IMG/VR virus record: IMGVR_UViG_3300042868_013427
Location: 1 to 63,269 of that record
DNA: 63,269 bases
Reading direction: 5' to 3' (one strand)
Source: a virus
Made by a program: the position numbers and the translations under genes. Shown one piece after another: positions 1 through 7,210 of this stretch (its first letter is position 1; each line of letters opens with the position of its first letter). Under the pieces are notes generated by a model. It had not been told where the DNA came from, searched no databases, and saw nothing but the letters and a program-made list of their open reading frames with translations.

Positions 1-132
1 AAGTATTCCTATGTGATAGAGGACGTCAGCATCGTCCTTGTCAATTGCGTTTGCTTCAAAGAGAAGAGGCAGTGCCTCTCTGTGTTTGCCTTCTTGCCTT
101 GCGGCAAGGGCAAATTCTACGTATTGGTTCAA
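1..132 (-). CDS. Partial TPR-like protein (3' part outside window)
   Basis: Only the first 44 codons lie in the window. The frame is open from a TTG at 132 down to base 1 and reads as a helical repeat (EGKHREALPLLFEANAID), which looks like a tetratricopeptide motif. No ATG is available in the open stretch after the last in-frame stop. The TTG is chosen because AGAGGA lies seven bases upstream, a good ribosome binding site. It starts about 25 bases after the stop of the gene before it on the same strand, so it is probably in the same operon. The role is unknown. The start, and therefore the exact extent, is uncertain. Confidence 0.45.
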   Translation of the reverse strand, partial: MNQYVEFALAARQEGKHREALPLLFEANAIDKDDADVLYHIGIL

Positions 133-155
133 CTGTTGTTCCTCTGTATGCGTGG

Positions 156-422
156 TTAAATGCCGAGGCCGTATGGCTGGCGTGATACATCGTCGTCATT
201 CATCTTTGGATCAGGATGTGTGAACTTCCAGAAGCCCATGACCCTTCTTCCTGGCTTGTCACCGTTCTCAAGTGCTGTTGCAACCTTCATGAGTTGCTCC
301 TCTGTCATGTCATCGAGGTGCCTCTTTCCCGTTAGGTCATACGTCCACTGCATGAATTCCTTGTCTCCGTCCCAATTCACGCCCATTCTTTTTGCTATTC
401 TGTGTATGTTTTCAACGGTCAT
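156..422 (-). CDS. Small protein resembling GemA/Mu gp16 regulators
   Basis: This is an 88-residue protein with an ATG start that overlaps the end of the preceding gene by 11 bases. The central stretch (YDLTGKRHLDDMTEEQLMKV) recalls the GemA family of phage proteins, in which a TGKRS...LTxxEL motif precedes a helical DNA-associated region. That similarity is short and read by eye. The C-terminus is hydrophilic and ends in YGLGI. Nothing else indicates a function. It belongs to a run of small minus-strand genes. Confidence 0.6.
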   Translation of the reverse strand: MTVENIHRIAKRMGVNWDGDKEFMQWTYDLTGKRHLDDMTEEQLMKVATALENGDKPGRRVMGFWKFTHPDPKMNDDDVSRQPYGLGI

Positions 423-789
423 TTGGTTCCTCCTTCTTTAGTTTGTTACATGCCTTCTCAATCGCGTCGGCTGCCTTCTTTATTGGCTGCCATTGCTGCT
501 TTGGTCCAATGTTGATCTGGTGTCCATCTACCGTCACGATGAAAGATGCATTGTTCTTTATTATCACATGGACCCTCTCCCATCCCTTGATGCCCTTCCA
601 TTTAAGTGGCTTTGGTCTGACGGAGAACTTTGCAATGACTGACCCCTCTTCCATGTTTGGCCTTGCCTTTGGATCAAGGTTTACGCCGGCAAGATGTGCA
701 AACTGTCTGGAAATTCCCATGATCTGTTCCATTCCATCATCGTCTGACTTCCTCCATTTGTTGAAGCTGTGTATGTTGTTGGCACCCAT
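412..789 (-). CDS. Hypothetical protein, 125 aa
   Basis: The family is not recognised. The protein is basic. Residues 58-100 alternate hydrophobic and charged positions (KGWERVHVIIKNNASFIVTV), suggesting a small beta-rich domain, and the C-terminus is a charged helix. The N-terminus (MGANNIHSFNKWRKS) is like those of the phage's head-packaged proteins but lacks their LNE cleavage-like motif. A TAATATATAG motif lies four bases before the ATG. The stop overlaps the start of the next gene, so the two are probably co-translated. Confidence 0.7.
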   Translation of the reverse strand: MGANNIHSFNKWRKSDDDGMEQIMGISRQFAHLAGVNLDPKARPNMEEGSVIAKFSVRPKPLKWKGIKGWERVHVIIKNNASFIVTVDGHQINIGPKQQWQPIKKAADAIEKACNKLKKEEPNDR

Positions 790-793
790 GTGT

Positions 794-803
794 CTATATA
801 TTA
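794..803 (-). promoter_or_regulatory. Late-promoter-like AT motif (TAATATATAG)
   Basis: The minus strand reads TAATATATAG four bases upstream of the ATG at 789. It matches the GATATATAG-like element found before many virion genes here. A promoter role is inferred. Confidence 0.35.
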
Positions 804-807
804 CAGA

Positions 808-833
808 AAGAGGGTTCCATTAGGCACCCTCTT
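808..833 (-). terminator. Possible hairpin terminator
   Basis: AAGAGGGT pairs perfectly with ACCCTCTT across a ten-base loop. On the minus strand the stem is followed by only a short run of T, so termination downstream of the small membrane protein gene is plausible but weak. Confidence 0.35.
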
Positions 834-857
834 CACAAATAATCTTTTTGGTGGAAT

Positions 858-1100
858 CTATTTAATGACGTTAACGCCTGGAAGCCCTACCCAAACCATT
901 CCGCTTGTGCTATCCTGGAGGAGATAGATCCTTCTTGTGGTGTCACCATTGATCACCATTGTTGTTGCGTATTCTGTTGATACGCTTATCCTGTGCTCTG
1001 TCTGGTTTGATTCTTCTGTCATAAGCATGTAACCGTTTATGCACAGGCCAAGAACACCTATGACTATGATTCCTATTGCTGCAGCCTTTTGTAGTAACAT
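858..1100 (-). CDS. Small membrane-anchored protein, 80 aa
   Basis: Residues 7-28 form a hydrophobic segment (AAIGIIVIGVLGLCINGYML) after a short N-terminus with one lysine. A polar tail of about 50 residues with probable beta structure follows. This is either an uncleaved signal anchor or a type II membrane protein with its C-terminus outside the cytoplasm. It sits 18 bases downstream of the glycosyltransferase gene. The family is not recognised. Small single-pass proteins are common in this region of the window. Confidence 0.6.
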   Translation of the reverse strand: MLLQKAAAIGIIVIGVLGLCINGYMLMTEESNQTEHRISVSTEYATTMVINGDTTRRIYLLQDSTSGMVWVGLPGVNVIK

Positions 1101-1118
1101 TTACACGTTTCCTTTCTC

Positions 1119-1826
1119 TTATTTTGTTGGTCCTAACCTGTCTGTACTTCCTACAGGAGAGGACAAATTGTTAAAATAGAAGTTGAATGACTCGGTGTCA
1201 ATGACGGACCTTATCCAGCTTAGATCATCATCGCTGTTTCTGTATCCGTTCCATTTGTCGTTGTGTCCTATGCCACCAAAAAACTTCCCTTCACCGTATC
1301 CTTTTATTCCAACAGATATCGGAGGTTCAACAAAAAACGTCTTGCCTTCCAGCTGCTTCCACATCTCAAGGTCAACAAACGAGTAGTCATCGCTTGGCCA
1401 CATCATCCTCGATATTGCCGCTGTGACGCCTGTTGAGAACGCAGATGCACGCTCCTCATGCCTCTGGTGGTAGAACTTCCTTAGTCCGAGGTGGTAGTAG
1501 TACGTCTCTCCTGTTCCAAATATCTCGGGCCTTCCTGCTTCGTTCCATGCCTTGTAGAACACCTCTATGTACCCGTTTGAGTACCAGTCATCATCCTCAA
1601 TTATGAGAATGAGCTCAACATCAGGATGTCGTTCAATGACCCTCTTAAACCCGTTCCTATACCTCCATGTTATGTCCTTAACATGGGGGTCAAGCGGGGG
1701 ATCATTCATGAGAACGACCTCAGCAGGTTGAAGCGTCTGCTGTGACAGCATCTCAAGACACCTCTTCAGCATCCTTGGCCTGTCGCCCCTTGTTGGAACT
1801 ATGCAGACTATGTAGGGATCTTTCAC
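1119..1826 (-). CDS. GT-A (family 2-like) glycosyltransferase
   Basis: Probably transfers a sugar from an activated donor. The N-terminus YIVCIVPTRGDRPRMLKRCL is the nucleotide-binding start typical of family 2 glycosyltransferases, and LIIEDDDWY supplies the acidic DXD-like metal site. The frame stays open upstream to an ATG at 1892, but those residues (cysteine- and lysine-rich) overlap another small gene in a different frame. I therefore place the start at the GTG at 1826, which overlaps that gene's TGA as GTGA, giving 235 residues. The acceptor is unknown. Nearby genes encode a GalE-like epimerase and a PLP-fold protein, so a sugar pathway is a reasonable guess. Confidence 0.8.
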   Translation of the reverse strand: MKDPYIVCIVPTRGDRPRMLKRCLEMLSQQTLQPAEVVLMNDPPLDPHVKDITWRYRNGFKRVIERHPDVELILIIEDDDWYSNGYIEVFYKAWNEAGRPEIFGTGETYYYHLGLRKFYHQRHEERASAFSTGVTAAISRMMWPSDDYSFVDLEMWKQLEGKTFFVEPPISVGIKGYGEGKFFGGIGHNDKWNGYRNSDDDLSWIRSVIDTESFNFYFNNLSSPVGSTDRLGPTK

Positions 1827-1930
1827 CTTCTCTTGATCTTTCTCTTTACATCTTTGGACACTGCAAAGTACACAATCCAAAGCACAATGCATATTATCAT
1901 CATATCGGTTAGATCAATTCCTTTTGTCAT
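1823..1930 (-). CDS. Very small single-pass membrane protein (35 aa)
   Basis: An ATG at 1930 opens a 35-codon frame with a hydrophobic core (MMIICIVLWIVYFAVS, roughly residues 10-25) followed by a strongly basic tail (KDVKRKIKRR). This is the pattern of a one-pass membrane protein held by positive charges on the cytoplasmic side. It starts inside the end of the preceding gene (17-base overlap), and its TGA overlaps the proposed GTG of the glycosyltransferase. The hydrophobic-then-basic layout and the tiling with neighbours support a real gene. The function is unknown. Confidence 0.55.
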   Translation of the reverse strand: MTKGIDLTDMMIICIVLWIVYFAVSKDVKRKIKRR

Positions 1931-2123
1931 GGAGGTTCCTCTTTGCATACATGAATGCTGAAAGGAAGACAATAAACACCAGGAGCATCGATATGAAGTA
2001 CAATGCCCCTGATGTGTTCTTCATTATTCCCATGAGAACAGTGAGAGCGACAAAGAAAAGGCCAAACGTCAAACTATGCTTGACGATGTTCAACATCGTT
2101 TCTAAAAATCCTTCGTTTCTCAT
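1914..2123 (-). CDS. Small protein with two membrane segments
   Basis: The 69-residue protein has two hydrophobic stretches (around 13-31 and 40-60) separated by a short polar turn (MKNTSG), with basic residues at the C-terminus (AKRNLHDKRN). Both ends are probably cytoplasmic. The ATG at 2123 is preferred. A GTG at 2129 overlaps the upstream TGA and would add two residues. Size and topology fit a holin-like or small accessory membrane protein, but no family is recognised. Confidence 0.6.
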   Translation of the reverse strand: MRNEGFLETMLNIVKHSLTFGLFFVALTVLMGIMKNTSGALYFISMLLVFIVFLSAFMYAKRNLHDKRN

Positions 2124-2125
2124 AG

Positions 2126-2587
2126 TCACTTTGTGTTTGCCAAAACATCAAGCTCGATCCACTTTTCTTCATAGTATATCGATCTTGACATGTTATAGAT
2201 GTATGGATGCATGTTCTTTGCCCTCTTGAGCGCACTGACCTTTGACTCTATTCCTCTTATCTTGTAGTAGTTAGGCTCCATGAAGTCCTGTTTGAAGAGC
2301 TCAGCTCTTATGTTGCTCATCTCTTCAACGTGCTTTCGCCAGTCCTTCATTGATCTTTTGAACCTCTTCGATTGGGCTTTTGGCAGCATCCTTGCGACCT
2401 CTGTCTCTTTTCTATTTAATTCTTCCTGCCAGATGTCAAACAGCATCTTCGATGCAATGTTAAGATCCGCCTGCGTCTTTGCACTATCGATCATTGTCTG
2501 GACAATCTTCATCCTGCTCCTGTCCATTGAGTAGGAGTTGAATGACGAAAGAGTGAGGAATAGCAGTGCTATCAGTGTTGTTCTCAT
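2126..2587 (-). CDS. Exported protein resembling LprI-type lysozyme inhibitors
   Basis: The first 20 residues (MRTTLIALLFLTLSSFNSYS) form a typical signal peptide, so the protein should be exported to the periplasm or surface. The mature part is helical and charged. IWQEELNRKETEVARMLPK followed by a W-R-K-H stretch recalls the LprI N-terminal domain, in which a W-x-x-E-L-N pattern is followed by a helical hairpin. That match is short and lacks the usual cysteines, so it is tentative. The gene lies between small membrane protein genes. Exported phage proteins of this kind often act on the host envelope, but no function can be shown here. Confidence 0.6.
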   Translation of the reverse strand: MRTTLIALLFLTLSSFNSYSMDRSRMKIVQTMIDSAKTQADLNIASKMLFDIWQEELNRKETEVARMLPKAQSKRFKRSMKDWRKHVEEMSNIRAELFKQDFMEPNYYKIRGIESKVSALKRAKNMHPYIYNMSRSIYYEEKWIELDVLANTK

Positions 2588-2593
2588 GTTGTG

Positions 2594-2875
2594 TTATTTT
2601 GGGTTCTGCATTATTGTGCTCACCATGTTGTAGATGATGGCAATGAATGGTATTGATACCAGGGTTGCAATGAACAGCGTCTTGAACATCGCCTTCTTTG
2701 CATTTAGTTCGTTTATTCGATTCCACGTTGAAAGAGAGTTTGCCATCTCTTCACGGGTTATTTCCTTTCCGTATGAAGCGTATGAACCCGGCGTCGCGAT
2801 GTACACTGAGTGCACCCCTTCGCGGGACGGATTTCGAGACCAATCGAATCGCTGTGTTGTTTTTTCCCTCTTCAT
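2594..2875 (-). CDS. C-terminally anchored small protein, 93 aa
   Basis: The N-terminal 60 residues are polar and basic. Residues 64-87 (FKTLFIATLVSIPFIAIIYN) form one membrane span, leaving a short tail. AAGGAG lies nine bases upstream of the ATG, a good ribosome binding site. The topology suggests a tail-anchored protein with a cytoplasmic domain. The family is not recognised. Confidence 0.65.
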   Translation of the reverse strand: MKREKTTQRFDWSRNPSREGVHSVYIATPGSYASYGKEITREEMANSLSTWNRINELNAKKAMFKTLFIATLVSIPFIAIIYNMVSTIMQNPK

Positions 2876-2919
2876 ATGAGGAATCTCCTTGGTATGGATG
2901 AAAGGTTTATGCTACAAAT

Positions 2920-3882
2920 CTAATATATCTTCTCTGAAACAGAAAACTTTTTTTGGCCAATGTTTTCTTTTACCCAGTCCTCTATGTTCTTTGTTGGCTT
3001 CCAACCTATTGATTTGATCTTTGTGTTGTCTGCCAGGGTCTCCTTTGCTTCTCCTGGCCTGCTAGGAACAAACTCTATGTCCTCGCTTATTCCTCTTGCA
3101 AGCTCTACAACAGAGACATTCTCCCCTGTTCCTACATTGAAGATCTCTCCTCCTACTTCATAGTTGGACATTGCAGCAATGTAGTTTGCCTCTACGATGT
3201 CTCCGACCCAGGTGAAGTCCCTTCTTTGGGATCCATCTCCAACAACCGTCAGTGCCTCTCCATTCTCATGCTGCCTAAGGAACTTTCCAACGACAGGAGC
3301 ATACGTTCCTTTTATTGGCTGCCTCTCACCAAAGACGTTGAAGTAGCGAAGTATGACAGCATCAACGCTCCAAAGACTGTGGTACATCTTGCAGAAGTCT
3401 TCGGCTGATGCCTTGCTTATTGAGTATGGGTTCAGCGGGTTTCTCACAGCAGTCTCGAGAAGTGGCATCGCGTGTCCGTTTCCATAGACAGAAGACGTCG
3501 AAGAATGGACCATCCTTCTTATGTTCAGCCTTCTGCATGCCTCAAGAACGTTCACCGTTCCTGTGGTGTTTGCATCGATTGCCATCTTTGGGTTCCTTAT
3601 CATCGGCTGTATCCTTGCCTCTGCAGCAAAGTGGAACACAGCATCGATCACACCGTTGTCTGTTGAAAACACCATTTCAAATATCTGGAACAGCTTGTCA
3701 AAGTCTGTGACATCGACCGAATGGTAGTATGTCGCATTTGGTGATTCATTCTTATAGAAGAACTCATTAGACCTTGCAGAGAGGTTGTCTATGACAAAGA
3801 CCTTGTGTCCTAGCGATATTAGCTTGTCCACCATGTGTGAACCTATGAAGCCACACCCTCCTGTGACTATGTATGTTTTCAT
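2920..3882 (-). CDS. NAD-dependent sugar epimerase/dehydratase (GalE-like)
   Basis: Predicted extended short-chain dehydrogenase acting on a nucleotide sugar. The Rossmann dinucleotide site TGGCGFIGSH is at residues 7-16, the catalytic pair is YSISK (Tyr153, Lys157), and HSSTSSVYG before it supplies the active-site Ser/Thr. PYS, RYFNVFGERQ and the FNVGTGE segment near residue 245 are also family features. The length of 320 residues is normal. The exact substrate (UDP-glucose, UDP-GlcNAc or another) cannot be read. The ATG overlaps the stop of the PLP-like gene, so the two are translationally coupled and probably act in one pathway, perhaps feeding the phage's glycosyltransferases. Confidence 0.9.
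   Translation of the reverse strand: MKTYIVTGGCGFIGSHMVDKLISLGHKVFVIDNLSARSNEFFYKNESPNATYYHSVDVTDFDKLFQIFEMVFSTDNGVIDAVFHFAAEARIQPMIRNPKMAIDANTTGTVNVLEACRRLNIRRMVHSSTSSVYGNGHAMPLLETAVRNPLNPYSISKASAEDFCKMYHSLWSVDAVILRYFNVFGERQPIKGTYAPVVGKFLRQHENGEALTVVGDGSQRRDFTWVGDIVEANYIAAMSNYEVGGEIFNVGTGENVSVVELARGISEDIEFVPSRPGEAKETLADNTKIKSIGWKPTKNIEDWVKENIGQKKFSVSEKIY
2921..2929 (-). promoter_or_regulatory. AT-rich promoter-like motif (GATATATTA)
   Basis: A GATATATTA element overlaps the stop of the epimerase gene, 45 bases upstream of the ATG at 2875. It is a weaker variant of the repeated GATATATAG-type element. Confidence 0.25.
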
Positions 3883-4760
3883 TGCTGTTCATTTTTTGGC
3901 CAGTCCCTGTAGGACTTGACGCTATCGTATATTGTTTCATCCTTGAGGACCGGATCGGTTCCAACGTTCCACATGAGGATGTTCCTTCCTGTGTTCTTTG
4001 GAATGTACTTCCAGACCTTTGCATCGTATGTTGGCACCGTTGGAAAGGGAGGAAGGTTCTCCTTCTTCTCAGGCGTCTGAAACTCCATCGGCTCTGATAT
4101 GACAGATGCACGTCCAAGCTCGCCTTCCTTCAGGTTTCTTGCAACGGCGACACAGTTGAACTTTGCGTTTGGCCATGCTATCTGAAGAGCCCTTGAGAGA
4201 ACGCCGGTTGATATTGCAACCCAGACCTCCTCAGGCTCGGGTATCATTGATGCTGCATGAACTATCCCTGCTGTTGCAAGCTCATGCTTCAGTCCGAGAG
4301 GAATGAATGCATGCTTGTTCTTCATCGCCCATTCCTTTGCCTTTAGGTTCAGGTTTGGCATTGCAGCGATCCTCTCAAAGATTGGTTCGCATCCTTGCTC
4401 TATGCAACAAGCCTGGTGCTGTGATATCTTCTTTGCTGCAGGCATGAAGAGGACGACCTTCTTGTTGCGGTGCTTTGCAACGTCCATGAGCGATACTCCT
4501 GCAAGACCTGTCCTAGGCTGACAGTAGACAAGCGTCTCTGACTCCAGCTTTGATGCTAGCAAATCTCCTGCCCTGGTCTTTGTGCCAACTATGAGATCAT
4601 CTCTGAGAACCCTAACGCCCTCATGCTCAATGACAACAGGATCAGGATTGTACGGCGTCCAGCCATCACACAGGGAAAGGTAGTAATCCTTTGCTGCTTC
4701 AGGAGACATCAGACCGATGTCTTTGTTCTTTCCATCAAGAACGTGTACGTTGTGTGGCAT
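3879..4760 (-). CDS. PLP-dependent fold-type-II enzyme-like protein
   Basis: Resembles the tryptophan-synthase-beta / ACC-deaminase superfamily. VLRDDLIVGTKTRAGDLL (residues 51-68) matches the family pattern R-D-D-L-x-x-G-x-K-x-R, making Lys61 the likely Schiff-base lysine. VWVAISTGVLSRALQIAWPN further on sits where the family has its phosphate-binding glycine loop, but it is poorer in glycine than usual, so activity is uncertain. The 293 residues are slightly short for the fold. It is co-translated with the epimerase downstream. It could supply an amino-sugar precursor or a small-molecule group for modification. The reaction is not predictable. Confidence 0.7.
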   Translation of the reverse strand: MPHNVHVLDGKNKDIGLMSPEAAKDYYLSLCDGWTPYNPDPVVIEHEGVRVLRDDLIVGTKTRAGDLLASKLESETLVYCQPRTGLAGVSLMDVAKHRNKKVVLFMPAAKKISQHQACCIEQGCEPIFERIAAMPNLNLKAKEWAMKNKHAFIPLGLKHELATAGIVHAASMIPEPEEVWVAISTGVLSRALQIAWPNAKFNCVAVARNLKEGELGRASVISEPMEFQTPEKKENLPPFPTVPTYDAKVWKYIPKNTGRNILMWNVGTDPVLKDETIYDSVKSYRDWPKNEQQ

Positions 4761-4878
4761 CAGACAATCAGATTATTGGTGTAAATTACTTGATATTCTA
4801 TCAGAATTTGCCTAATTTGTTACTAGAGAGAACACTCATTATTTTCAATACTAGTAATTAAAAGCATTTCCTGGGCAT

Positions 4879-4887
4879 GATATATAG
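4879..4887 (+). promoter_or_regulatory. Late-promoter-like motif (GATATATAG)
   Basis: GATATATAG ends 20 bases before the ATG of the plus-strand fibre gene, in a 147-base divergent gap. No clear ribosome binding site follows it. The same gap holds a spaced inverted repeat TTACTAG/CTAGTAA (4820-4826, 4851-4857) of unknown role. Confidence 0.45.
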
Positions 4888-4907
4888 TTCAGAAAAAAAT
4901 CCAACCA

Positions 4908-6800
4908 ATGGCAAAGATAGATTCCCTCTATAAGTCTTCATTGTTGTTTAACGAAACGATACCAACAACGGAAACTTTCAATTCAGCGTTCAACTATTCC
5001 ATAGCAGAGAACCTGTATGGAAGCGACATACTGCTCTACACTGGGCAGATACCTGGAACAAATCCTCTTGCTTCTTCTGGAGATGGAGATAAGTATGCAG
5101 TAAATGGCGTAGACATAATAGAAAAGATTGAAGGGCAGGTCCTCTCAACAGTTGAAGATAGCTACTATGCATTCACAGATTCAAGGATGACCTATGTCAT
5201 ACCAAATGGGTTAAACTACCCAATAACACTGTTTTCGAAGGATGCTGCTGGAGACTATACAGTAGTTATACCAGCAAACTTCTACGATGTTTTTTACTAT
5301 CAATCAACTGGAACATACGTCATATACTTCAATGAGAAGTATTTTCCAATATACAATAATGGAGATCTGGACAACCCGGCGTATCCTCCTGCAATCACGT
5401 GCTACAGGTACTGTGGTCCAAAGGGGATAGAGAACATGCCAGCAGGAACAGATGAAAAGGCCAAGGTGTCATCCAATGACACAACTGCAGGGTATCTGAA
5501 TGGCAAGCTGGTTGCAGGGTCCAACATTACGCTTACAGAGAATAACAATGGTGGCAATGAGACGCTGACGATCAGCGCTGATGGTGGCGGTGGAGGACTA
5601 ACTGGATTTACTGGATCGCAGAACTCTACTGGCGTAAACATAACTGTTAATGCTTCACAGTTACTTGCAGATGCTGCGTCTGCTAATGCTGATATTGTCT
5701 TATCTCCTAAAGGCACTGGTGCAATTTTAGCTCAACTTCCTGATGGAACTACAACAGGCGGAAACAAAAGAGGTGATTATTCGGTAGATTTACAAAGATC
5801 TAGATCATCAAATCAATCAGTTGCATCGGCATTTTATAGCTTAATTGGAAACGGCCAAAACAACAGGATTACGGCAGATTCTGATAGATCTTCAATTCTA
5901 AATGGAACAGGTAACATAATTACTGCTTCAAACGACTCAGTTATTTCTGGTGGATCTACCAATAAAATTACTAAACAAGGATCAAATGTATCAAGGTACA
6001 ATACAATAGCAGGTGGACAGCAAAATGAAATTATACAGGTATTAAATAGCACACAAAATTCTACAATATCTGGAGGTACCGGCAATTACATAGAAGATTC
6101 TAATGGTGCAACTATTTCTGGGGGCAGCGGCAATTATATTGAGAGCGGCGGGCCTGCTTCAACCATTTCAGGTGGTGGTGGAAATTTAATTGGAGACTAT
6201 GATGGTTTACTTTCAGATGGTTATGCTACAATTGTAGGAGGGAATAATAACATAGCTACTGGTGCTTTTTCCGTCGTTCTTGGAGGAAACCAGGCATATG
6301 CATACAATAAATTCACAGTAGTATCAGGTTGGTATTGCCAGGCTACCCAATTTGGTCAACGCGTCCATGGAACAGGAGGATTTACTACAAATGGTGATTG
6401 CCAATATGAAACAATGGATGTTCTTGGCACTACCACCAGTGGAAGCCCAGTAGTTTTGACAGCAAATAGACTTACTGCTGCAAGTGGGAATGTCATGAAA
6501 GTAGACAATAATACATCTAAAGCATTCCAAGGCTTAATTTTAGCACGTAGAACAGATGCTGGAGGAGCGGGTCAAACAATTGCATGGAAAGTTGATGGTC
6601 TTATTGTAAACAATGGCGGGACAACATCGTTGCTTGGTACACCAACAATAACTCTTCTTGGAGACAGTACTACTTCTGGCGCAACTGTTACTGTTACAGC
6701 AGATGATACTTTGGACTGTTTGGCTATAACAGGAACAGGAGGGGTAGGAAAAACGTTTAGGTGGCATGCAACTATTAGCTTTACAACGCTCTCCAACTAA
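4908..6800 (+). CDS. Tail fibre/adhesin with YadA-like repeats
   Basis: Predicted trimeric virion fibre. Residues 1-175 are the N-terminal domain shared with three other fibres in the window (TGQIPGTNPL, GVDIIEKIEGQVLSTVE, AITCYRY). Residues 280-490 carry irregular repeats such as ISGGSGNYIE and TISGGGGNLI, which resemble the left-handed beta-roll of YadA-type trimeric adhesin heads. The last 130 residues (from DVLGTTTSG) are a Thr/Gly/Val-rich beta domain, probably the distal knob. Unlike its paralogues it has no collagen-like region. It stands alone on the plus strand with a small downstream partner. Host receptor binding is inferred from the architecture. Confidence 0.8.
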   Translation: MAKIDSLYKSSLLFNETIPTTETFNSAFNYSIAENLYGSDILLYTGQIPGTNPLASSGDGDKYAVNGVDIIEKIEGQVLSTVEDSYYAFTDSRMTYVIPNGLNYPITLFSKDAAGDYTVVIPANFYDVFYYQSTGTYVIYFNEKYFPIYNNGDLDNPAYPPAITCYRYCGPKGIENMPAGTDEKAKVSSNDTTAGYLNGKLVAGSNITLTENNNGGNETLTISADGGGGGLTGFTGSQNSTGVNITVNASQLLADAASANADIVLSPKGTGAILAQLPDGTTTGGNKRGDYSVDLQRSRSSNQSVASAFYSLIGNGQNNRITADSDRSSILNGTGNIITASNDSVISGGSTNKITKQGSNVSRYNTIAGGQQNEIIQVLNSTQNSTISGGTGNYIEDSNGATISGGSGNYIESGGPASTISGGGGNLIGDYDGLLSDGYATIVGGNNNIATGAFSVVLGGNQAYAYNKFTVVSGWYCQATQFGQRVHGTGGFTTNGDCQYETMDVLGTTTSGSPVVLTANRLTAASGNVMKVDNNTSKAFQGLILARRTDAGGAGQTIAWKVDGLIVNNGGTTSLLGTPTITLLGDSTTSGATVTVTADDTLDCLAITGTGGVGKTFRWHATISFTTLSN

Positions 6801-6852
6801 TTATAGCCACATTTAAATTGTGGTTAATTAAAAAATAAATTATAATATACAC

Positions 6853-7104
6853 ATGAATACGCAAATACAACAACCAATACAGCCTACAAATATTGTAAAG
6901 CCTGCAATAAAAGCACAACTCAAATCAGTTGATGTCAGATTTGGCCCAGGTGAAGAATATGCAACAATTAGCATTTTACTTTTAAATGAGGATGATAGAC
7001 ATGTCATAACAAGAATGGTTCAAATGACGGTTGAAGAATCTGAGCAATGGGGAACTGATGATTCATATTTACTTCAGTTTGCAATTGATAAGCTTGGGCT
7101 TTAA
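6853..7104 (+). CDS. Small protein downstream of the fibre
   Basis: An 83-residue acidic protein. A Pro/Gln-rich N-terminus (MNTQIQQPIQPTNIVKPAIK) leads into a compact alpha/beta segment (SVDVRFGPGEEYATISILLL) and a C-terminal helix. The family is not recognised. Its position 52 bases after the fibre and before a strong terminator suggests co-transcription and perhaps a role in fibre assembly or attachment. Confidence 0.65.
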   Translation: MNTQIQQPIQPTNIVKPAIKAQLKSVDVRFGPGEEYATISILLLNEDDRHVITRMVQMTVEESEQWGTDDSYLLQFAIDKLGL

Positions 7105-7130
7105 TTACTACAATACATTGTATTTAATAT

Positions 7131-7154
7131 AAGGAGGCACAGCCTCCTTTTTTT
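7131..7154 (+). terminator. Rho-independent terminator
   Basis: AAGGAGGC pairs perfectly with GCCTCCTT across a three-base loop and is followed by an uninterrupted T run. It ends the plus-strand fibre unit and separates it from the convergent minus-strand operon. Confidence 0.9.
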
Positions 7155-7210
7155 AAAAGGAAACGAACACATTTATTAAAATTCCAGTTGAATAACAATA
7201 TAGTCTAACA

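Noticed and set aside
1827-1892. N-terminal extension of the GT-A glycosyltransferase to the ATG at 1892
   Set aside because: Cysteine- and lysine-rich residues there are better explained as overlap of the 35-codon membrane protein in another frame.
6806-6823. CCACA/TGTGG hairpin after the first fibre as a terminator
   Set aside because: Five-base stem, no T run, and the next gene lies immediately after. The strong hairpin at 7131 is the better terminator.
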